A stretch of DNA of 64,000 nucleotides from Sphingomonas ginsengisoli An et al. 2013 (lineage in GTDB: Bacteria > Pseudomonadota > Alphaproteobacteria > Sphingomonadales > Sphingomonadaceae). The notes beneath the pieces were generated by a model. That model was not told the DNA's origin. It ran no database searches and worked only from the letters and a program-made list of their open reading frames with translations. The stretch covers positions 682,001-746,000 of the forward strand of contig NZ_CP045434.1 of assembly GCF_009363895.1 (NCBI RefSeq). The letters are read 5' to 3'. The position numbers and the translations under genes were made by a program. Position 1 is the stretch's first letter. Each line of letters opens with the position of its first letter. Below, in pieces: positions 37,548 to 45,943 of this stretch.

Positions 37548-37708
37548 GGGCGTCTAGCATCACTCACCAGCGGCTCGCTCATCGCCGACGTCTTTTTTGA
37601 CGCCGGGGATGTCCGGTCCGCGCCCGCCAAACCTCCGTTTCGACCTCCGTCCGCCGGCCCCGGCCGCGGCGATCGGTCGAGCCTTGCCCGCCGAACAGGA
37701 ACAATCCC

Positions 37709-38137
37709 ATGGCCAGCCTGCCCATCACCGCTTTGCCCGCCCCCCGCCCCACCGTCCTCCCCGCTGTCGCCCCCAAGGTGGTGCCGGTCGAGCGCGTCAG
37801 CATTGTCCCCGAAGCGCGCCTGTCCGCGCTCGAGTGGTCGATCGTCGCGCTGGCCGAGCGCGACAGCCTCGCCAGCCTGCGCGAGCCCGGGCGCATCGCC
37901 GCCGCGCTCGAGAGTTTGTTCGGCCTCGCCCGCCCCAATCGGCTTGCCGATCCGCGGCTCGAGGCCCTGCGCCGCGTTTCCGTCCACGTCTGGCGCAATC
38001 GCTGGAAAGTGCCGGGCGATGAGCTGCGCGCTTTCACCGATGCCGGTTTCACGCTCGACCAGTATGAACTCATCCAGCTCAGCATCGCCAAAAGCCATCA
38101 GCAGTCGCGCCGCCGCCGCGGGAGCTATCGTCGATGA
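37709..38137 (+). CDS. Hypothetical protein, translationally coupled to the efflux adaptor
   Basis: A 142-residue protein without a signal peptide or known domain. Residues 1-30 are Pro/Val/Ala rich; the rest is predicted helical ('LSALEWSIVALAERDSLASL', 'RIAAALESLFGL', 'DAGFTLDQYELIQLSIAKSH') with an Arg-rich end. The ATG follows CAGGAACAATCCC, and its TGA overlaps the adaptor ATG (ATGA), so both are made together. The pattern recalls small DNA-associated or regulatory proteins, but no function can be assigned. First full gene behind the repressible promoter at 37443. Confidence 0.7.
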   Translation: MASLPITALPAPRPTVLPAVAPKVVPVERVSIVPEARLSALEWSIVALAERDSLASLREPGRIAAALESLFGLARPNRLADPRLEALRRVSVHVWRNRWKVPGDELRAFTDAGFTLDQYELIQLSIAKSHQQSRRRRGSYRR

Positions 38138-39408
38138 ATGCCCCGACCACACCTCCCCGCGAGGAGACGCTCGAAAGGGTTCCCCCGCCCGCCGGCCTCC
38201 GGCGCTGGTCGACGCGGCAGAAAGTTGCGCTCGGCGCGCTTCCCGTCGCCCTCGCGGGTGGCCTGTTGCTGGCGCGTAGCGGCGGCTCGGCCGCTCCGGC
38301 GGCACCGCCGCCGGTGACGGTGACCGCCGCGACTCCGCTCATCCGCTCGATCGCCGAGTGGGATGATTACAGCGGCCGCTTCGAAGCCAGCCGTGCGGTC
38401 GAGGTGCGGCCGCGCGTCTCGGGCGCCATCATTGGCGTTCACTTCACGGACGGCGCGGTGGTCCGCCAAGGCCAATTGCTCTTCACCATCGACCCGCGGC
38501 CGTTCGCCGCGGCGGTGGCTGAGGCTCGCGCCGCCGTCGCCGGTGCCCGCAGCGATCTCGCGCTCGCCAATGCCGAGCTGGCGCGGTCCGACGCGCTGGT
38601 CGCCAAAGGCTTCGTGTCGCGCGCCGATATCGACCGGCTGCGGGCCAAGGTCCAGGCCGCGCAGGCCGAGCTCGCCGCCGCGCAGGCGCGGGTGCGCTCG
38701 CGCGAACTTGACCTCGGCTTCACCCAGGTGCGGGCGCCGATCACCGGGAGGATTTCCGACCGCCGGATCGATCCGGGCAATCTGGTCGCGGGCGGCGCCA
38801 CTGGCAGCGAGGCGACCTTGCTGACCACCATCAACGCGCTCGACCCGATCTATTTCGCCTTCGACGCGTCCGAGGCGCTGTTCCTCAAAGCGCGGCGGGC
38901 ACGTGAGACCGGCCAGGCGCCGACCGAAGTCGCCATCCGCCTGCAGGACGAGACCGACTATCGCTGGAAGGGGCGCCTTGAGTTCACCGACAACGGCCTC
39001 GACACGCGCTCGGGCACCATTCGCCTCCGCGCGGTGGTGAACAACGGCGGGCAGTTCCTGACCCCGGGGATGTTCGGCAACCTTCGCCTGGCCTCGGGCG
39101 CGCCGGTCAGCGCGCTGCTCGTGCCCGACGCGGCGGTGACGACGGATCAGGCGCGCAAGGTCGTGACCGTGGTCGACGGCGACGGCAACCTGTCGCCGCA
39201 CCCGGTCTCGGTCGGACCGCTGATCGACGGCTTGCGCGTCATCCGCTCGGGGCTCAGCCCCAGCGATCATGTGGTGGTCGACGGCGCGCAGCTCGCGATG
39301 CCGGGCACCCGGGTCAAGGTCCGGATGAGCACGATCGCCCCCGCGGCCGCGCCCCCCGCGCCAGGCCCGGTGGCGCCGGTCTCCGGCACCGCGACCTTCT
39401 CCCGCTAG
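38134..39408 (+). CDS. RND efflux periplasmic adaptor (membrane fusion protein)
   Basis: A 424-residue HlyD/AcrA-type adaptor. The N-terminal anchor or uncleaved signal is at about residues 32-50, followed by the beta-barrel/lipoyl region ('VEVRPRVSGAIIGVHFTDGA', 'VVRQGQLLFTIDPRPF'), a coiled-coil hairpin (about 130-195), the second lipoyl half ('GFTQVRAPITGRISDRRIDP' with one residue difference) and the barrel/MP domain ('NGGQFLTPGMFGNLRL'). It links the inner-membrane pump to an outer-membrane channel. No outer-membrane factor gene follows, so TolC/OprM-type channels encoded elsewhere must serve. Starts by ATGA overlap. Confidence 0.93.
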   Translation: MNAPTTPPREETLERVPPPAGLRRWSTRQKVALGALPVALAGGLLLARSGGSAAPAAPPPVTVTAATPLIRSIAEWDDYSGRFEASRAVEVRPRVSGAIIGVHFTDGAVVRQGQLLFTIDPRPFAAAVAEARAAVAGARSDLALANAELARSDALVAKGFVSRADIDRLRAKVQAAQAELAAAQARVRSRELDLGFTQVRAPITGRISDRRIDPGNLVAGGATGSEATLLTTINALDPIYFAFDASEALFLKARRARETGQAPTEVAIRLQDETDYRWKGRLEFTDNGLDTRSGTIRLRAVVNNGGQFLTPGMFGNLRLASGAPVSALLVPDAAVTTDQARKVVTVVDGDGNLSPHPVSVGPLIDGLRVIRSGLSPSDHVVVDGAQLAMPGTRVKVRMSTIAPAAAPPAPGPVAPVSGTATFSR

Positions 39409-39462
39409 CACCGAAACTCTCCTTCCCGTTCACCCAACGCCTCCGGGCGTGGAGCCTTCGTC

Positions 39463-42400
39463 ATGCGCCTATCCCGTTTCTTCATCACGCGGCCGATCTT
39501 CGCGGCGGTCATTGCGGTGCTAATCACCGTGATGGGCGGCATCGCCTATTTCGCGCTGCCGGTGTCGCAATATCCCGACATCGTGCCGCCGACGGTGACG
39601 GTGAACGCCAGCTATCCCGGCGCCTCGGCCGAGACGGTCAGCTCGACGGTGGCGGCGCCGATCGAGCAGGAAATCAACGGCGTCGACAACATGCTCTACA
39701 TGTCGTCGCAGTCGACCGGCGACGGCCGCCTGACCATAACGGTGACGTTCAAGCAGGGCACCGACCTCAACGCCGCGCAGGTGCTCGTCCAGAACCGCGT
39801 CGCGATCGCCGCGCCGCGGCTGCCGCAAGAAGTGCAGCGGCTCGGCATCGTCACCCGCAAGACGTCGCCCGACTTCCTGATGGTCGTGAACCTCGTCTCA
39901 CCGGGCAACAAGCTCGATCGCGGCTACATGTCCAATTACGCGCTGAGCCAGATCCGCGACCGCATCGCGCGGCTTGACGGGGTCGGCGACGTCCAGCTGT
40001 TCGGCTCGCGCGATTATGCCATGCGGGTGTGGATCGATCCCGACCGCGCCGCCGCCCTGAACCTGACCGCCGGCGAGATCGTCGCGGCGCTGCAGGCGCA
40101 GAACGTCCAGGTTGCCGCCGGCACGCTCGGCCAGCCGCCCTACGCCACGGGCAGCGCTTACCAGCTCAATGTCGAGACCCAGGGTCGGCTGACCGACCCG
40201 CAGCAATTCGCCAACGTCGTCATCCGCAGCGACTCTGACGGCCGCCAGGTCCGCGTGTCCGATGTCGCCCGGGTCGAGCTCGGGGCGGCCGATTACGCCT
40301 CCAACACCTATCTGTCGGGTCAGCCGACGGTGCTGCTCGGCGTTTTCCAGCGGCCCGGCTCGAACGCGCTGGCGGCTGCAGCGGCGGTCCAGAACGAGAT
40401 GAAGGCGGCGTCCAAGTCCTTTCCGCCCGGCCTCGAGTATAAGGTCATCTACAACCCGACCGAGTTCATCGCCCAGTCGATCGACGCCGTCGGCCACACC
40501 CTGCTCGAGGCGATCGGGCTGGTGGTGCTGGTGATCATCGTCTTCCTCCAGCGCTGGCGCGCGGCGGTGATCCCGGTGGTTGCGATTCCCGTCTCGCTGA
40601 TCGGGACCTTCGCGGTGCTAGAGCTGGTCGGCTATTCGCTGAACAGCCTGTCGCTGTTCGGGCTGGTGCTGGCGATCGGCATCGTGGTCGACGACGCCAT
40701 CGTCGTGGTCGAAAATGTCGAACGCAATCTCGCCAAAGGGATGAGCGCGCTCGAGGCCGCGCGTACCTCGATGGACGAGGTCGCCGGCGCGCTGGTCGCG
40801 ATCGTGCTGGTGCTGTGCGCGGTGTTCCTGCCGACGCTTTTCCTCAACGGCCTGTCGGGCGCCTTCTACCACCAGTTCGCGGTGACCATCTCGGCCGCCA
40901 CGCTCATTTCGCTGCTCCTGTCGCTGACCCTGTCGCCGGCGCTGGCAGCGCTGCTGCTCCGCCCGCACAGCCATGTCGCGCCGAGCAATCGGCTGGTCGC
41001 GCTGGCGGCTGCGGCCGGCGACCGCTTCAACCGCGCGTTCGAGCATTTCAGCGAGCGTTACGCGGCGTTGACCGCCCGGCTGGTGCGCGCGCCCAAGCGG
41101 ATGATGGCTGCCTATGCGGTGCTGATCGCGGCCACCGTCGGGCTGTTCACGATAACGCCCACCGGCTTCATCCCCGCGCAGGACCAGGGCTACTTTCTGA
41201 CCGTCATCCAGCTCCCGCCCGGCTCGTCACTCGAGCGGACCGACGCGGTGATGCGCAAGGTCGTCGACCGGATCCTGCCGATCAAGGGCGTCGAGGGCGC
41301 GGTGATGCTCGCCGGCTTCGACGGCGCCTCGCAGACCCAGGCGCCCAACGCCGCCGCCGCCTACATCCCGCTCAAGTCGTTCGCCGAGCGCGAGAAGCTC
41401 GGCGTCAAGCTCGCGGACATCATGACCGAGGCGCAGAAGCGCACCGGCGACATCAACGAGGCGCGGCTGCTGATCGTCCCGCCGCCGCTGATCCAAGGCA
41501 TCGGCTCGGCCGGCGGCTATCGGATGATCGTTCAGGATACCGGCGGTCACAGCTTCCAGCAATTGTCGGGCCTGTCGTGGGGGATCATCGGCAAGGCCAA
41601 TCAGACCCCAGGCCTCAAGCAGGTCTACACGCTGTTCGACATCAACACGCCGCGGGTGTTTGCCGACATCGACCGGACAAAGGCCGACCTGCTCGGCGTG
41701 CCGCCAGAGCGGATTTTCGAGGCGCTCCAGGTCTATCTCGGCTCGGCCTTCGTCAACGATTTCAACTTGCTCGGCCGCACTTACCACGTCACCGCGCAGG
41801 CCGACGCCCCCTATCGGGCGAGCGAATCCGACATCGCCAACCTCCGCGCCCGCTCGAACTCGGGCGCGATGGTCCCGATCGGCTCGGTCGCGACCTTCGA
41901 GGACCGCACCGGCCCCTATCGCGTCTCACGCTACAACGGCTTCCCAGCGGTCGAGATCGACGGCGACACCGCGCCCGGATATTCGTCTGGCCAGTCGCTC
42001 GATGCGATGGACAGGATTGCGTCCGAGGTCCTGCCCGCCGGCTTCCACACCGAGTGGACCGGCATTGCCTATCAGCAGAAGGCCGCCGGAAGCACGGCCG
42101 GGCTGGTGTTCGCCATGGCCGTCCTGTTCATCTTCCTTGTGCTCGCGGCGCAGTTCGAGAGCCTGGTGCTTCCGCTGTCGATCATCCTGATCGTGCCGAT
42201 GTGCCTGCTGGCGGCAATGGCTGGCGTGACCCTCCGCGGCATGGACAACAATGTGCTGACCCAGATCGGCCTGGTGGTGCTGATCGCGCTGGCCGCCAAG
42301 AATGCGATCCTGATCGTCGAGTTCGCCCAGCAGGACGAGGCGGCGGGCATGTCGCCGATCGAAGCGGCCGTCCGCGCCGCCCGCGACCGCCTGCGGCCGA

Positions 42401-42648
42401 TCCTGATGACCAGCTTCGCCTTCATCCTCGGCTCGCTGCCGCTGCTGGTAGCAAAGGGCGCCGGCGCCGAGCTCCGCCAGGCATTGGGCACCGCGGTCTT
42501 CTTCGGGATGATCGGAGTGACTGCCTTCGGGCTGATCTTCACGCCCACGTTCTACGTGGTCTGCCGCAGCCTCGCCGAACGCAGCGCCCGCTGGCGGCAG
42601 GCGCCGCGCTCAGGCGGAGGCGAGCCGAGCCTGGTGCCAGCCGAATAG
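39463..42648 (+). CDS. RND efflux permease (HAE1/AcrB-like)
   Basis: A 1061-residue proton-driven pump with 12 membrane helices. 'SRFFITRPIFAAVIAVLITV' forms TM1, 'GLVLAIGIVVDDAIVVVENV' is the TM4 motif with the paired Asp of the proton relay, and 'GLVVLIALAAKNAILIVEFA' contains the TM10 Lys. Two large periplasmic loops flank the symmetrical halves. Length and motifs are those of hydrophobe/amphiphile exporters. It is probably induced through the TetR repressor at 36797. No terminator follows; a pentamer repeat starts 48 bases downstream. Confidence 0.96.
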   Translation: MRLSRFFITRPIFAAVIAVLITVMGGIAYFALPVSQYPDIVPPTVTVNASYPGASAETVSSTVAAPIEQEINGVDNMLYMSSQSTGDGRLTITVTFKQGTDLNAAQVLVQNRVAIAAPRLPQEVQRLGIVTRKTSPDFLMVVNLVSPGNKLDRGYMSNYALSQIRDRIARLDGVGDVQLFGSRDYAMRVWIDPDRAAALNLTAGEIVAALQAQNVQVAAGTLGQPPYATGSAYQLNVETQGRLTDPQQFANVVIRSDSDGRQVRVSDVARVELGAADYASNTYLSGQPTVLLGVFQRPGSNALAAAAAVQNEMKAASKSFPPGLEYKVIYNPTEFIAQSIDAVGHTLLEAIGLVVLVIIVFLQRWRAAVIPVVAIPVSLIGTFAVLELVGYSLNSLSLFGLVLAIGIVVDDAIVVVENVERNLAKGMSALEAARTSMDEVAGALVAIVLVLCAVFLPTLFLNGLSGAFYHQFAVTISAATLISLLLSLTLSPALAALLLRPHSHVAPSNRLVALAAAAGDRFNRAFEHFSERYAALTARLVRAPKRMMAAYAVLIAATVGLFTITPTGFIPAQDQGYFLTVIQLPPGSSLERTDAVMRKVVDRILPIKGVEGAVMLAGFDGASQTQAPNAAAAYIPLKSFAEREKLGVKLADIMTEAQKRTGDINEARLLIVPPPLIQGIGSAGGYRMIVQDTGGHSFQQLSGLSWGIIGKANQTPGLKQVYTLFDINTPRVFADIDRTKADLLGVPPERIFEALQVYLGSAFVNDFNLLGRTYHVTAQADAPYRASESDIANLRARSNSGAMVPIGSVATFEDRTGPYRVSRYNGFPAVEIDGDTAPGYSSGQSLDAMDRIASEVLPAGFHTEWTGIAYQQKAAGSTAGLVFAMAVLFIFLVLAAQFESLVLPLSIILIVPMCLLAAMAGVTLRGMDNNVLTQIGLVVLIALAAKNAILIVEFAQQDEAAGMSPIEAAVRAARDRLRPILMTSFAFILGSLPLLVAKGAGAELRQALGTAVFFGMIGVTAFGLIFTPTFYVVCRSLAERSARWRQAPRSGGGEPSLVPAE

Positions 42649-42695
42649 TTGATGCCCGACCGCCGCCCGAGCGGGCGCTACGACGCTCGCTTCAG

Positions 42696-42760
42696 CTCGG
42701 CTCTGCTCGGCTCGGCTCGGCTCGGCTCGGCTCGGCTCGGCTCGGCTCGGCTCGGCTCGG
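42696..42760. repeat. CTCGG pentanucleotide tandem array
   Basis: Thirteen CTCGG units, the second degenerate (CTCTG), with eleven exact copies in a row from 42706 to 42760. It lies between the RND permease stop and tRNA-Val, so it affects no reading frame. It cannot fold on itself and is a simple sequence repeat rather than a CRISPR. Confidence 0.95.
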
Positions 42761-42781
42761 CGAATAGGAAAGATGGAAAAA

Positions 42782-42856
42782 TGGTGGGCGTGGCAAGGAT
42801 TGAACTTGCGACCCCTGCGATGTCAACACAGTGCTCTACCACTGAGCTACACGCCC
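42782..42856 (-). tRNA. tRNA-Val (anticodon GAC), CCA encoded
   Basis: The reverse complement forms a full cloverleaf: acceptor GGGCGTG pairing with CACGCCC, D-arm GCTC/GAGC, anticodon loop TTGACAT with anticodon GAC (positions 42822-42824), and a T-arm GCAAG/CTTGC with the loop TTCAATC. Discriminator A and CCA follow and are genomically encoded. It reads GUC and GUU valine codons. Confidence 0.96.
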
Positions 42857-42910
42857 ACTCGACGCGGCACCTAGTCGGACTTGGCCGGGGGTGCAAGCCT
42901 TGTCAGCGCA

Positions 42911-43288
42911 CTAAAGCCGGCTGTGCTGGTCTTCGGTCTGGAAGATGCGATCGACCTCGGCGACGAGGTCCTTGAGATGGAACGGCTTGCTCAGCAGCTT
43001 GGCCTCAGGCGCGGTGCGGCCGCTTTGCAGCGCGACGGCGGCGAAGCCCGTGATGAACATCACCCGGATCGCGGGATCGATCACCGCCGCCTTCTGCGCC
43101 AGCTCGATCCCGTCCATCTCGGGCATGACGATGTCGGTCAGCAGGAGGTCGAAGCGCTCCTGCTCAAGCAGGGGCATCGCCTCGGTGCCGCAGCCGACGG
43201 CGGCCACATCGTAACCGACGCGGGTCAGCGCGCGCGCCAGATACTCGCGCATCGAAGTGTCGTCTTCGGCCAGCAGGATTCGAAACAT
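42911..43288 (-). CDS. cpdR: CpdR-like single-domain response regulator
   Basis: A 125-residue receiver domain without output domain. Acidic pair 'AEDD' at residues 7-10, phosphoacceptor Asp52 in 'LLLTDIVMPEMDGIELAQKA', and 'MFITGFAAVAL' and 'LSKPFHLKDLV' with the conserved Thr and Lys. The 'TDIVMPEMDGIE' and 'MFITGFAAVAL' stretches match Caulobacter CpdR nearly exactly. That protein, when unphosphorylated, primes ClpXP for degradation of cell-cycle proteins. The ATG has AGGAG upstream. It is divergent from an N-formylglutamate amidohydrolase gene, a neighbourhood I believe is common in alphaproteobacteria. Confidence 0.92.
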   Translation of the reverse strand: MFRILLAEDDTSMREYLARALTRVGYDVAAVGCGTEAMPLLEQERFDLLLTDIVMPEMDGIELAQKAAVIDPAIRVMFITGFAAVALQSGRTAPEAKLLSKPFHLKDLVAEVDRIFQTEDQHSRL

Positions 43289-43456
43289 ATGACCGCTCCT
43301 ATGCGCCCGCTGCTTAACATTTTCCATGCCTTGTAGCGGCCCCTCCCAATCTGGCACGTGAACCTTGCGCAAAAAGGCGCCAAGGGAGGCGATGCCATCG
43401 ATGATGGCAGCAGTTCGTTATAGCATGGCCGGCACACAACAAGGAACGGCAGCCCG

Positions 43457-44305
43457 ATGACGGAAACAACGCCGCTGTCGCCGATCGTCCGGCCCGGGAC
43501 CGGTCGCTGGCCGGTGCTGCTGTCAGTTCCGCATGCCGGGACCTCTTATCCCCCGGCCCTGCTGGCGGATTCCCGCCACGGCCGCCGCGCGCTGGAGGCG
43601 CTCGAGGATCCGCTGGTCGACCGGCTAATCTGGCGGGCGGCAGCGCTCGGTATCGGGGCGGTCATCGCGCGCGCGCCGCGCGGGCTTATCGACTGCAATC
43701 GCGGACCGCTCGAGATGGACGCGCGGATGATCGATGCTGAGCCGGGGCACGACCCCGGTCCCCGTGCCCGCGGCGGCCTCGGCCTGGTCCCGACCCGCAC
43801 CCCGCGTCACGGCGAACTGTGGCGGCGACCGCTCAGCCGCAGCGAGCTCCAGCGCCGCAAGAACAGCGCCTGGACCCCCTTTCACGACGCGCTGGCGGAG
43901 CAACTGAGACTTCTCCATCGCCGCCACGGCGAAGTGCTGTTGCTCGACGTCCATTCGATGCCGGCGCGCGCGGCAGGATTGCCGCGCCTTGTGATCGGAG
44001 ACCGCCACGGCCGCAGCGCCGCTGCCTGGCTCGGCGACCTCGTGCGCCGCACAGCGGAAGGCGCCAGGGTCTCGACCGCCTTCAACGACCCCTACGCCGG
44101 AGGCTATGTCGTCGAGCGCCACGGTCGCCCGCGCACGGGGGTCCACGCGCTTCAGCTCGAGTTTGATCGCGGTTGTTACTTGGCGGCGGACGGGCGCTCG
44201 CCCGGAGCGGGTTTCGACCGCGTTGCCCGGCTGCTTGAACAAATGGCGCGCGACGCTGGCGAAGCCTTGCTCGACCGCCAGGCGTCGCTCGAAGCTGCTG
44301 AATAG
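43457..44305 (+). CDS. N-formylglutamate amidohydrolase family protein
   Basis: A 282-residue hydrolase of the FGase family, which releases formate from N-formyl-glutamate in histidine breakdown or acts on related formyl amino acids. Family motifs visible are 'VLLSVPHAGTSYP' near 22 with the metal His, 'RGLIDCNRGP', 'VLLLDVHSMP', 'LVIGDRHGRS' and 'VHALQLEFDRGCYL'. No hut genes are near, so the physiological substrate is open. It is divergent from cpdR, with a 168-base shared control region. Confidence 0.88.
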   Translation: MTETTPLSPIVRPGTGRWPVLLSVPHAGTSYPPALLADSRHGRRALEALEDPLVDRLIWRAAALGIGAVIARAPRGLIDCNRGPLEMDARMIDAEPGHDPGPRARGGLGLVPTRTPRHGELWRRPLSRSELQRRKNSAWTPFHDALAEQLRLLHRRHGEVLLLDVHSMPARAAGLPRLVIGDRHGRSAAAWLGDLVRRTAEGARVSTAFNDPYAGGYVVERHGRPRTGVHALQLEFDRGCYLAADGRSPGAGFDRVARLLEQMARDAGEALLDRQASLEAAE

Positions 44306-44340
44306 AAAAACGGCCACCTCGCCCGCAGGCAAGATGGCCG
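44306..44340 (-). terminator. Rho-independent terminator facing left, behind sapC
   Basis: A 13-bp stem with G-U pairs (44328-44340 with 44311-44323), loop of four, followed on the minus strand by TTTTT (44310-44306). It ends the sapC transcript or the candidate RNA before it reaches the amidohydrolase gene. Confidence 0.75.
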
Positions 44341-44481
44341 AGTTCAGGGAAGAACGCAGCTGTCGCGGTGGACGACTGCGAAGGCCGGGCCACGAAGGGG
44401 GGACACGCGGCCCGGCTCCACCCAGATGGGAAGCCGGGCCGTCGCCGCCAAGCCCCTAGGGCACGGCCCGCCGCGCCAGAC
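44306..44481 (-). ncRNA. Structured intergenic region behind sapC, possible small RNA or long 3' UTR
   Basis: This region lies between two convergent genes and has no ORF. Read leftward it holds a 12-bp hairpin (44408-44419 with 44429-44441), a weaker one near 44355-44379, and a terminator with T5 at 44306-44340. The amount of structure exceeds a normal short 3' UTR. It could be an independent sRNA or a processed sapC tail. I could not match it to a known RNA family. Confidence 0.35.
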
Positions 44482-45279
44482 TCACGACTGGACGGCGGTC
44501 GCCTGCGGCTGGAACGATGCGGGCAGCGGGCCCGTGCCCTGCTGCACCTGACGGCTGAACAGGTCGCGGACTTGGCCCAAGCTGAACAGGTGCGCGTAGA
44601 GCAGCGGCAACATGCCGTTCTGATTCATCTTGCGAAGCTCGTCGCCGCGGGTCTCGCGGAACTTCTCTTCGTCGATCATCTGGAAACCGCGATAAACGAA
44701 CGGCTGCTCGCTGCCCTCGGGCTGGATCGCAACTTCGCCATCCATTAGCAGGCCCGACTTCTTGAGTTCGGTCATGAAGAACTGGGTGCGCTGCCCGGCC
44801 TGCTCGAACTGCTCGCAGAACTCGAGAATGGCGCGGGTCGCCTCGCTCGGCTGGTCGCCGTCGAACAGCGCCTGGCCGTCCTCGAAATCACCGATCGCAT
44901 TGGCGGTCGGGTCGAAGCAGAGCGATAATTCGTCGCTGTCGGGCGCTAGGCGCGCGAGCAGGAACGGGTAGCGGCGCAGATAGGCCGGCATGTAAACGCT
45001 GCTGTCGAGCGGCTTGCCGTCCTTGTCGACGAACGTGTTGAGCCCCTCGTTGAGCGCCATCAGCGCCAGCGGCACCGGCTCGTCGCCGACCGAGAAGATG
45101 ATCGGGTAATGACGCTGGGCCGACGAGAACTCGTCCACCGTCAGCGGGATGGCATGGATCTGGGCGAGCGCGGGCAGAGACTCGATCCCGCGCACCTTCA
45201 GCGAGCCGTGCGCCTGGCTATTGAGCGGCTCAAGCTGATTATACAGAATCGGCAGCGCAGTCGGCGCGGCAGTCGCCAT
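44482..45279 (-). CDS. SapC family protein
   Basis: A 265-residue protein of the SapC family, named from the Campylobacter S-layer locus but widespread in proteobacteria with unknown biochemistry. Family sequence includes 'YNQLEPLNSQAHGSLKVR', 'HAIPLTVDEFSSAQRHYPII', 'VYMPAYLRRYPFLLARL' and 'GDFEDGQALFD'. There is no signal peptide. I start at the ATG before ATAAPT, with CAGGAG upstream. The gene stands alone, divergent from a small exported protein, and is followed by a structured region and terminator. Confidence 0.9.
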   Translation of the reverse strand: MATAAPTALPILYNQLEPLNSQAHGSLKVRGIESLPALAQIHAIPLTVDEFSSAQRHYPIIFSVGDEPVPLALMALNEGLNTFVDKDGKPLDSSVYMPAYLRRYPFLLARLAPDSDELSLCFDPTANAIGDFEDGQALFDGDQPSEATRAILEFCEQFEQAGQRTQFFMTELKKSGLLMDGEVAIQPEGSEQPFVYRGFQMIDEEKFRETRGDELRKMNQNGMLPLLYAHLFSLGQVRDLFSRQVQQGTGPLPASFQPQATAVQS

Positions 45280-45421
45280 GATCAAGAAACTCCTGGAAAA
45301 AAGGCCCCGGTAGGACGCGGGTCGCGCTCTAAAAGCGCCGGCTGCATCTGGCAAGGGCGGCCGGGTTCATCGGGTGTTCAACGGCGGCCAACGAAGCCCA
45401 TGCTCCTTGCCTTCCTGATCG

Positions 45422-45856
45422 GTGCCCCGGTTGATCCTTTCGGCCTTTCCCCTGTTTACCGCCTTGCTCACGCTGTTCGGCGCTCCGCCTGAAGCCGTCA
45501 GCATTGCGCGAGTGACGGTCAGCGAGGAGATCGTGATGCGCGTGCCGGTGATCCGCCCGCGCTTCCCCGTGCCGATCCGCTGGGAGGAGGCCAAGGGGCC
45601 GCGCTGCATCAGGGCCGACAACATCCTGGCGACCGCGCTCGCCGACGACGGCAGCATCGATTTCCTCATGCGCAGCCGCGAGCGCATCCGGGGCCAGCTC
45701 GAAAATCAGTGTCCGACGCTCGATTTCTACGGCGGCCTCTATCTACAGTCGGTCGACGGGGCGATCTGCGCCCGCCGCGACGAAGTGCGCAGTCGGATCG
45801 GCGGATCGTGTGCGATCGAACGTTTCCGGCGGATGGTCCCCCACCCCATCCGCTGA
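45422..45856 (+). CDS. Hypothetical exported protein
   Basis: A 144-residue ORF from GTG 45422 with a hydrophobic N-terminal segment ('LILSAFPLFTALLTLFGAPP') that looks like a signal peptide. The mature part has four cysteines ('GPRCIRADN', 'ENQCPTLDFYGGLY', 'DGAICARRDE', 'GGSCAIERFRRM') that could form two disulfides. This spacing and the 'DFLMRSRERIRGQLENQCP' segment suggest a conserved periplasmic protein, but I do not recognise the family. It is divergent from sapC and 87 bases before a helicase gene. Confidence 0.6.
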   Translation: MPRLILSAFPLFTALLTLFGAPPEAVSIARVTVSEEIVMRVPVIRPRFPVPIRWEEAKGPRCIRADNILATALADDGSIDFLMRSRERIRGQLENQCPTLDFYGGLYLQSVDGAICARRDEVRSRIGGSCAIERFRRMVPHPIR

Positions 45857-45943
45857 CATTTCTTGACTTTGAACGACTTATCACGCACGGCGCAGAGCGC
45901 CTGCGGCGACGATCGCCTGCGCGGGCTTATTCCGGATAATTAC

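Noticed and set aside
42696..42760. CRISPR array
   Set aside because: The repeat unit is five bases with no spacers; it is a simple tandem repeat.
40815..42767. 650-codon open frame on the + strand overlapping the RND permease
   Set aside because: It is an alternative frame of the permease with Arg-rich, domain-free product; its end merely runs through the pentamer repeat.
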